A stretch of DNA of 10,534 nt from Bacillota bacterium (GTDB taxonomy: Bacteria; Bacillota; Clostridia; Lachnospirales; Lachnospiraceae), in contig JAEZJW010000176.1 of the NCBI GenBank assembly GCA_023415595.1, forward strand, positions 1-10,534. Reading direction: 5' to 3'. Shown here one piece after another: positions 5,968 through 10,534 of this stretch. The translations under genes were made by a program, and so were the position numbers. Numbering within the stretch: position 1 is the first letter of the stretch; each line of letters begins with the position of its first letter. Below the pieces are notes generated by a model. The model saw nothing but the letters and a program-made list of their open reading frames with translations. It did no database searches and was not told the DNA's origin.

Positions 5968-6612
5968 TTATTTCGTAAAAGCTTTAATTACGGTGCTGAT
6001 TTGCTTATATAATACCATGGTGATTGCTGACACCACCACACCCTTTAACAGGTTGAAAGGAGCTACTGCCAGAATGATAAAGGTGGATAGGTTCGTAATG
6101 GCAGGGTTTACACCGGTTCCGATACCAATCAGATCCGCCATTGTTGTATTCATGAAGAAAGCAAAAACCGGAAGTAATAATACAGCGTTCAAAACACTGC
6201 CGATGACAGTCATAGATAAAGATCCCACAATCATTCCGTTCAATGCTGATTTAAAGGACTTCTTTCTATGATAAATCATAGCCGCGGGTACCACCAGGGA
6301 ACATCCAATCAGGAAGTTGGCAAACTCTCCGACTCCCATAGTAATCGTACCGTTTACAACAAGATTCAGTAACACTTTTACAAGTTCAATTAATATTCCT
6401 GCTACAGGACCCAGGGCAAAGGCTCCCACCATTACGGGTACCTCACTGAAATCCAGCTTATAAAAGAAGGGTGCAAACCACAACGGAATCTCAAACAGCA
6501 TTAATACTGTAGCCACAGCGGACAGCATCGCTACCACTGTCAGCGTTCTTACCGATAATAATTTACCCACACTTACCTGTGACCTTGCTTTTGAATTAGA
6601 AACCATATTCAT
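5968..6612 (-). CDS. ribU: Riboflavin ECF transporter substrate-binding component RibU
   Basis: RibU is the membrane S-component that binds riboflavin and works with the shared ECF module (EcfA/EcfA'/EcfT, not in this window) to import it. The 214-residue protein is hydrophobic with about six membrane helices. It carries the family region KLDFSEVPVMVGAFALGPVAGILIELVKVLLN in the second to third helices. The FMN riboswitch in front of the gene independently points to riboflavin as substrate. I place the start at the ATG at 6610-6612: AAAGGAGAG lies 7 bases upstream. The longer frame begins at TTG 6634-6636, includes the ribosome binding site as codons and adds eight residues unlike the family N-terminus. 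It is monocistronic, with promoter at 6896-6924 and terminator at 5914-5944. Confidence 0.96.
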   Translation of the reverse strand: MNMVSNSKARSQVSVGKLLSVRTLTVVAMLSAVATVLMLFEIPLWFAPFFYKLDFSEVPVMVGAFALGPVAGILIELVKVLLNLVVNGTITMGVGEFANFLIGCSLVVPAAMIYHRKKSFKSALNGMIVGSLSMTVIGSVLNAVLLLPVFAFFMNTTMADLIGIGTGVNPAITNLSTFIILAVAPFNLLKGVVVSAITMVLYKQISTVIKAFTK

Positions 6613-6618
6613 AATAAT

Positions 6619-6630
6619 CTCTCCTTTTTT
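6619..6630 (-). promoter_or_regulatory. Ribosome binding site deciding the ribU start
   Basis: AAAAAAGGAGAG on the minus strand, 7 bases before the ATG at 6610-6612. AAAGGA here can also pair with TCCTTT at 6635-6640, giving a small hairpin that would partly cover the site. Confidence 0.8.
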
Positions 6631-6671
6631 GATCAAAGGAAAATTCTCGGCAGCATTAGCCTTTATTGCAC

Positions 6672-6705
6672 AAAAAAACCCCGATTTTACATATGAAAAT
6701 CGGGG
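6672..6705 (-). terminator. Leader terminator of ribU, controlled by the FMN riboswitch
   Basis: On the minus strand CCCCGATTTT (6696-6705) pairs perfectly with AAAATCGGGG (6679-6688) around a 7-base loop, followed by seven Ts (6672-6678). It lies between the FMN aptamer and ribU, so transcription should stop here when FMN is bound. The sequence GCCCCGATTTT (6696-6706) can instead pair with the 5' end of the aptamer (6856-6869). Confidence 0.92.
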
Positions 6706-6730
6706 CGTATCACGCTTGAAAAAGACTACT

Positions 6731-6866
6731 GCTCTTCTCTCATCCAGACTTTACTGTCGGTTTTGGAATTTCACCAAATCAATCATGGTACCAGGAAGCC
6801 TTCACTTCCTTAACCTTGACTCGCGGACTATACCGCCGGTCGGGAATTTCACCCTGCCCCGAAGAT
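6731..6866 (-). promoter_or_regulatory. FMN riboswitch (RFN element)
   Basis: On the minus strand the conserved RFN blocks are all present in order: ATCTTCGGGGCAGGGTG at the 5' end (6850-6866), AAATTCCCGACCGGCGG, a variable arm, GGTGAAATTCCAAAACCGACAG and GATGAGAGAAGAG closing P1. TCTTC (6861-6865) pairs with GAAGA (6733-6737) as P1. This RNA binds FMN. With the terminator at 6672-6705 it should lower ribU transcription when FMN is plentiful. Confidence 0.97.
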
Positions 6867-6895
6867 TTTACCTTTATTTAATTTTTACAATTGTA

Positions 6896-6924
6896 ATGTT
6901 ACATCGAATCTATCATAATGTCAA
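6896..6924 (-). promoter_or_regulatory. Promoter of the FMN riboswitch-ribU transcript
   Basis: On the minus strand a perfect TTGACA (6919-6924) is followed after 17 bases by TAACAT (6896-6901). Transcription would begin near 6889, about 20 bases before the aptamer, giving a leader of about 280 nt. Confidence 0.75.
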
Positions 6925-6975
6925 TATGCAAATATAGCATTTTTACGAGATCTTCAGTGTATGGAAGTGTCTTTC

Positions 6976-8157
6976 TCAGACCGCACTCTGTATCTCCCCT
7001 GCTTTTTTTAAGGCAATTTTCGTGATCACAGGTCCGGTCAGCTCGTAAATCACAGTAGCGCAGAGAATAATTGTTTTGATCTTATTACCAAATTCAGGAA
7101 CCACCTGCTCAGATATACCGGCAAGTCCGATCGCAACACCTGCTTGCGGAATTAGGGTGTACCCAAGATATTTTCTTACAATCGGCGCAGCAGAGGACAC
7201 CTTCGCACCGAAGAAGGCTCCTGCCACCTTACCAAGAACCCTGACCAGTACATAGATTAATCCGATGACCCCTACCTGCGGCAGGATCGTGATATCCAGC
7301 TCCGCTCCGGAGATAAAGAAAAATAGCATGAACACCGGCGGAGTAAAGCGGTCCACCTGCTCAAATACCTTGTCACTTACATTGGATAGATTGACAAAGA
7401 CTGCGCTCATCGACATGCAGGCAAGCAATGTAGAGAAACCAAGAAGCTCAGAAACACCGATACAGAGAAGCACAAATGCAACCGCAATGGACAACCGGTT
7501 ACCCCTTCCCGTATACCAGGCTGACAGGTATTTTAAAATAACACCCAGTAAAGCTCCAAACAAAACAGCTCCGAATATCTCTATCACCGGATCTATCAGA
7601 GTTGATAGTACGGAGTCTCCCCCACCTGACTGAACTATCTTTGCCGCAGCCACGGATATTCCAAAGGCCATCAGCGCAACTGCATCATCGATGGCTACCA
7701 CCGGAAGCAGTGTATTGGTAACCGGTCCTTTGGCCTTGTATTGTCGTACCACCATCAGGGTAGCCGCAGGAGCCGTAGCAGCTGCGATAGCACCGAGAAC
7801 CAGAGAAAACGCCGTGTCATTTCCCGTTAGGATTAATATCGTATCAACGGCAATCACCGCTCCGAAGGCTTCTGCAAAGGCTATAATGACCGGAGATTTT
7901 CCAACCTGCTTCATATAGCTTATCTTAAATTCTGCACCAATGGAAAACGCGATGAAACCCAGTGCAATATCCGGGATAATAGAAAACTGACTGCCCACCT
8001 CCTGGGATAACAACTTCAGACAGTAAGGACCTGCCAGTAATCCAAAGATCAGATAGCCCGTAACATTCGGAAGCTTAACGAGTTTCATCAGTTTACCTGA
8101 CAAGAGGCTTAACAGCATGGCAATTGCCAGATATGTATAGATATTTAAATGTCCCAT
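6976..8157 (-). CDS. CPA2-family monovalent cation:proton antiporter, membrane domain only
   Basis: An integral membrane exchanger of the Kef/GerN/NapA superfamily, probably swapping K+ or Na+ for H+. The 393 residues give about 12 helices. Visible features are KLPNVTGYLIFGLLAGP (28-44), GFIAFSIGAEF (67-77), the unwound-helix motif ATAPAATLMVV (127-137), the ion-binding aspartate pair Asp157-Asp158 in AIDDAVAL, and ELTGP (372-376) in the last helix. The DD pair is typical of electrogenic members, while KefB/KefC carry QD, so the ion and stoichiometry are uncertain. There is no C-terminal RCK/TrkA-N domain. The ATG lies 2 bases after the stop of the PII-like gene and has only a poor ribosome binding site, which implies translational coupling. 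No clear terminator was seen between its stop and the ribU promoter. Confidence 0.9.
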   Translation of the reverse strand: MGHLNIYTYLAIAMLLSLLSGKLMKLVKLPNVTGYLIFGLLAGPYCLKLLSQEVGSQFSIIPDIALGFIAFSIGAEFKISYMKQVGKSPVIIAFAEAFGAVIAVDTILILTGNDTAFSLVLGAIAAATAPAATLMVVRQYKAKGPVTNTLLPVVAIDDAVALMAFGISVAAAKIVQSGGGDSVLSTLIDPVIEIFGAVLFGALLGVILKYLSAWYTGRGNRLSIAVAFVLLCIGVSELLGFSTLLACMSMSAVFVNLSNVSDKVFEQVDRFTPPVFMLFFFISGAELDITILPQVGVIGLIYVLVRVLGKVAGAFFGAKVSSAAPIVRKYLGYTLIPQAGVAIGLAGISEQVVPEFGNKIKTIILCATVIYELTGPVITKIALKKAGEIQSAV

Positions 8158-8159
8158 TC

Positions 8160-8498
8160 CTATTCACCGAGTCCTTCCACATAAGTAATTGGGACGGAAA
8201 ACATAATTCCTGTATTAGGTACATTGAGATCACCGATTACCTTTTTTACTGCTTTTCTTGCAGCCAAAGCACCTTCCTCGTTCAGTACAAACATCATAAC
8301 CTTGGAGTTCGCTTTACTATCCTCCGCCAGCAGCATCCGAAGCATTCCGAAGATTGGTAAATCCTCCATATTCACCAACTCCTTCGCCATTCCGGTCCCT
8401 TCCAGGATGGTGCCGCCTTTAACTCCCGATTCTGCCAGCTTTTTAAGCAGCGGTTCCATCAGTTCGATTTTCTTCAGTATTAGTATCATTAACTGCAT
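8160..8498 (-). CDS. PII-like (GlnB superfamily) signalling protein, likely regulator of the adjacent antiporter
   Basis: The 112-residue protein has the length and pattern of the PII ferredoxin-like fold: strand MQLMILILKKIEL, helix EPLLKKLAESG, strand GVKGGTILEGTG, a loop, strand KVMMFVLNEE, helix GALAARKAVKKVIG, and a C-terminal GIMFSVPITYVEGLGE. The last resembles the GKIFVLPVEEV...TGE end of GlnB. The region between about 35 and 65, where canonical PII has the T-loop with its uridylylated Tyr51, is different, contains no tyrosine and is Met-rich (M37, M44, M52, M55). Classical PII ligands (ATP, 2-oxoglutarate) therefore cannot be assumed. Canonical PII family proteins control transporters (GlnK-AmtB, SbtB-SbtA), and this gene directly precedes an antiporter by 2 nt. 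The start ATG has an AAAGGA site 9 bases upstream and a near-consensus promoter at 8537-8565. Confidence 0.75.
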   Translation of the reverse strand: MQLMILILKKIELMEPLLKKLAESGVKGGTILEGTGMAKELVNMEDLPIFGMLRMLLAEDSKANSKVMMFVLNEEGALAARKAVKKVIGDLNVPNTGIMFSVPITYVEGLGE

Positions 8499-8536
8499 TC
8501 TGTCTCATCCTTTCCTATGATGTTTGACTTATATTT

Positions 8537-8565
8537 ATGATAAACCTATAGGAAAAGAATGTCAA
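8537..8565 (-). promoter_or_regulatory. Promoter of the PII-like/antiporter pair
   Basis: On the minus strand a perfect TTGACA (8560-8565) overlaps the stop codon of the DUF218 gene. After 17 bases comes TATCAT (8537-8542, five of six). The start would be near 8530, with a leader of about 32 nt. TTTCCTAT in the spacer (8548-8555) recurs inverted as ATAGGAAA at the ribosome binding site (8511-8518). Confidence 0.75.
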
Positions 8566-9320
8566 GCCAGGTTGCCGAACACAAAATCCTTCAGCAGACC
8601 AAATACCTCCCTGACATAATAGTTGACTGCCAGCAGAGAATCCGTAGGTGCAGGGATTCCCCGAGCATCGGATAGACCCAGCTTTTTTGCTATCCTTAAG
8701 GCCCGGAAGACATGAAAACCATTCGTTACAATTGCAACTCTGAAATCCCCGCCATTAAGTAACGGTATACTTAAGCGGAGGTTCTCCTCCGTATTTCTTG
8801 AATGATCCTCCTTAAGAATTCTCTCCGATGAAATTCCGGCGGCCAGAAGGTACCTTGCCATGGCCTCGGCTTCCGTGATCTGCTCTCCCTTACCCCTACC
8901 CCCTGAGACGATTGACTTGGTGTTCGGATGATCCCTCAGATATTCCAATGCTGTCTCCAATCTTAGTTTCAGACTTTTTGTTACTCTGGTGCCCTTCACC
9001 TGTGCGCCCAGGATAATCAAATAATCTACTAAGGGAACCTCTTTCTTCCTTGCATGGATTAACAGAATTCCAATCATCATGAGAAATACTCCTGCCCCTG
9101 CCCCGGCTAAGCAAAACAGCAGAATAAGAACAGGTCTCGGAGGCAGAAGATCTCTATCTGTCATATACCCTATGACCAAGGCTGCAAGCAGAAAGCCAAA
9201 ACCGGACAGAGGCCAGATCCAGGAGAAGGATGCCCGGATACCCGCATGATAGATTACGATCCCATAATAGATCAGGCATATGACTCCAAAGACAGCTGAT
9301 GCTACCTTTATTCCTTCCAT
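8562..9320 (-). CDS. Membrane protein with C-terminal DUF218 (YdcF/ElyC/SanA-like) domain
   Basis: The 252-residue protein has three predicted membrane helices (about 5-24, 33-51 and 63-88), then a DUF218 domain from about 98 to 240. Domain motifs are DYLIILGAQVKG (99-110), IVSGGRGKGEQITEAEAMARYL (137-158), EDHSRNTEEN (171-180) and IVTNGFHVFRA (197-207). Members of this family (YdcF, ElyC, SanA) are linked to cell-envelope integrity and undecaprenyl-carrier use in other bacteria, but the reaction is unsettled, so no substrate is given. The ATG at 9318-9320 has an AAGGA site about 9 bases upstream. No convincing promoter was found upstream; a hairpin at 9495-9536 separates it from tex. Its stop overlaps the -35 box of the next promoter. 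Confidence 0.9.
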   Translation of the reverse strand: MEGIKVASAVFGVICLIYYGIVIYHAGIRASFSWIWPLSGFGFLLAALVIGYMTDRDLLPPRPVLILLFCLAGAGAGVFLMMIGILLIHARKKEVPLVDYLIILGAQVKGTRVTKSLKLRLETALEYLRDHPNTKSIVSGGRGKGEQITEAEAMARYLLAAGISSERILKEDHSRNTEENLRLSIPLLNGGDFRVAIVTNGFHVFRALRIAKKLGLSDARGIPAPTDSLLAVNYYVREVFGLLKDFVFGNLA

Positions 9321-9494
9321 TTCATCCCATCCTTTCCTTTCTGATGTACGAATCCCTCCCTTATACTGCAGGTCAGACCCGCCCTTACAATACCTAACCA
9401 GACTTCACGGCTTATATGCCCACTGATCCTAATCATCGGTCTTCGTAATTAAGGTCAGTCCTGCAATATTCTGCTCTTACAGTCTGATAAGATA

Positions 9495-9536
9495 AACAGC
9501 AGAAAAGCGGAGGATTCCTCGCATTCTTCTGCTGTT
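9495..9536 (-). terminator. Terminator-like hairpin after tex
   Basis: On the minus strand AACAGCAGAA (9527-9536) pairs perfectly with TTCTGCTGTT (9495-9504), and the inner part can fold further (GCGAGG with CCTCCGC). The downstream tract is TTTATCTTATC, so the T run is weak. It lies 25 bases past the tex stop codon. The remaining 174 bases to the DUF218 gene show no RNA gene or clear promoter. Confidence 0.6.
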
Positions 9537-9561
9537 ATGCTTTTTATACCGCTAATACTTT

Positions 9562-10534
9562 TTATAGCTTCATGGTCAGCTGGATTCTTTTCTTCGCCAG
9601 ATCAACGCTCATTACCTTAACCTCAACGATATCCCCAACGCTTACCACATCCAGAGGATGCTTCACGAATTTCTTATCAGAGAGCTGTGAGATATGGACC
9701 AATCCGTCCTGATGAACACCGATATCTACAAAGGCTCCAAAATCTATGACGTTTCGAACCGTCCCCTTGAGGATCATACCTTCAGTCAAGTCCTTCATAT
9801 CCAGCACATCGGTCCGAAGAATCGGTTTCGGCATCTCATCTCTCGGATCTCTGCCGGGCTTCTCAAGCTCCTTGATAATATCAGTCAGGGTGATATCACC
9901 TATCCCCAGCTCCTCCGACAGCTTCTTCTTATCCCGAACCTTATTGCTGATCAGAGACATTTCGGTTTCCTCAGAAATCTCTTTTGGCACTGCCGATGTG
10001 TTCTGTTTCGCTTCCTGTCCGGGTTGTTCTATTCCTTTTCCTACGGCTGCTGCCAATGCTTTACCAAAAGCAGTCTCCTGTGTCCTTACCGTAATCATGG
10101 ATTTCTTCTTATCCTGCTTAACTTCCTTTACCGCCTGTTTCGGTGCGGCACTCGGACTCTGCCCCTTATTCTTTGCAGCCTTTGCCTGAAGCTCCTTGAT
10201 ATTCTCCAGTGTTAAACCAAGCTTACTTAACAGGGCTTTCGTTGCCTCATAGGATTCCGGGTGAACACCGGTTGCATCTAGGGGATTATCCCCTCCCAGG
10301 ATTCTCATGAAGCCGGCACACTGTTCGAAGGCCTTCGGCCCTAGCTTTGCTACCTTCAGCAGCTCATTCCGGTTACGGAAACGCCCATTGGCTTCCCTGT
10401 ATGCCACAATATTCTTAGCAATCGGTTTACTGATGCCCGATACATATTCAAGAAGGGACACGGAAGCGGTATTTAAGTCTACTCCAACCTTATTTACGCA
10501 ATCCTCCTCGACTCCGGACAGGGCCTCTCCCAGG
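9562..10534 (-). CDS. tex: Transcription accessory protein Tex, C-terminal part (5' end outside the window)
   Basis: Tex is a cytoplasmic nucleic-acid-binding protein (YqgF-like core, helix-hairpin-helix pairs, S1 domain) tied to transcription elongation and expression of certain genes. The open frame runs off the window edge. The first codons read LGEALSGVEEDCVNKVGVDLNTASV and continue without a break into the HhH region (SGISKPIAKNIVAYREANGRF, then LGPKAFEQCAGFMRI and HPESYEA). The internal GTG at 10459-10461 is therefore not a start. The S1 domain is complete (GMILKGTVRNVIDFGAFVDIGVHQDGLVHISQL to the C-terminus). Between HhH and S1 lies an unusually long Lys/Gln/Ala/Ser-rich linker, about 9922-10191, before ELGIGDITLTDIIKELEKPGRDPR. 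A hairpin terminator follows. About 323 of an expected 700-800 residues are visible. Confidence 0.95.
   Translation of the reverse strand, partial: LGEALSGVEEDCVNKVGVDLNTASVSLLEYVSGISKPIAKNIVAYREANGRFRNRNELLKVAKLGPKAFEQCAGFMRILGGDNPLDATGVHPESYEATKALLSKLGLTLENIKELQAKAAKNKGQSPSAAPKQAVKEVKQDKKKSMITVRTQETAFGKALAAAVGKGIEQPGQEAKQNTSAVPKEISEETEMSLISNKVRDKKKLSEELGIGDITLTDIIKELEKPGRDPRDEMPKPILRTDVLDMKDLTEGMILKGTVRNVIDFGAFVDIGVHQDGLVHISQLSDKKFVKHPLDVVSVGDIVEVKVMSVDLAKKRIQLTMKL

Noticed and set aside
6629..6937. Plus-strand frame of 102 codons
   Set aside because: It lies over the FMN riboswitch and its terminator, whose RNA function on the minus strand explains the sequence.
8896..9114. Minus-strand frame of 72 codons inside the DUF218 gene
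   Set aside because: It overlaps a well-supported gene in another frame and shows no recognisable protein features.
9321..9494. Possible tRNA or small RNA between tex and the DUF218 gene
   Set aside because: No cloverleaf, T-loop GTTCGA motif or long stem was found apart from the tex terminator hairpin; only weak promoter-like words occur.
9694..10215. Plus-strand open frames opposite tex (173 and 147 codons)
   Set aside because: Both are antisense shadows of tex with low-complexity Leu/Cys/Ser-rich translations and no supporting start signals.
10459..10461. GTG as the start of a 299-residue S1-domain protein
   Set aside because: The same frame continues upstream to the window edge with clear Tex sequence and no stop, so this is an internal codon of a truncated tex.

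Overview
The window is a low-to-moderate G+C Firmicute chromosome segment, most likely from a Clostridia/Lachnospiraceae-type anaerobe. This is judged from the gene families, strong AGGAGG ribosome binding sites, TTGACA/TATAAT promoters, an FMN-riboswitch-controlled ribU and t6A/ribonuclease Z gene content. Every convincing gene lies on the minus strand, so transcription runs from high to low coordinates. I see no insertion sequence, phage gene, CRISPR array, tRNA or rRNA.

Layout, in the direction of transcription. (1) 10534-9562: the C-terminal 323 codons of tex, cut by the window edge and followed by a hairpin at 9495-9536. (2) 9320-8562: a three-helix membrane protein with a DUF218/YdcF domain. 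(3) 8498-6976: a small PII-like protein and, 2 nt later, a CPA2-type cation:proton antiporter without its own RCK domain. The pair has its own near-consensus promoter overlapping the stop codon of the previous gene. (4) 6924-5914: a complete ribU unit, with promoter, FMN riboswitch, intrinsic terminator in the leader, the riboflavin ECF S-component gene and a final terminator. (5) 5901-3778: tsaE, tsaB, rimI and a small four-cysteine protein, ending at a strong terminator. (6) 3767-141: promoter, rnz, a membrane-anchored protein of unknown function, tsaD, ispD and a terminator. (7) 47-19: a strong promoter facing the left edge, driving something outside the window.

Functionally, units 5 and 6 carry the bacterial t6A tRNA-modification set found here (TsaE, TsaB, TsaD) split over two transcription units, with the tRNA 3'-processing enzyme RNase Z at the head of the second and the isoprenoid enzyme IspD at its end. 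Unit 3 is the most intriguing: a PII-fold protein with an altered T-loop, translationally linked to an antiporter that has only the membrane domain. This suggests a ligand-gated antiporter in which the PII-like protein replaces the usual RCK regulator. Three start sites were moved from the longest reading frame to the start served by a ribosome binding site: tsaB to 5360, ribU to 6612, and the small cysteine protein to a GTG at 4064.
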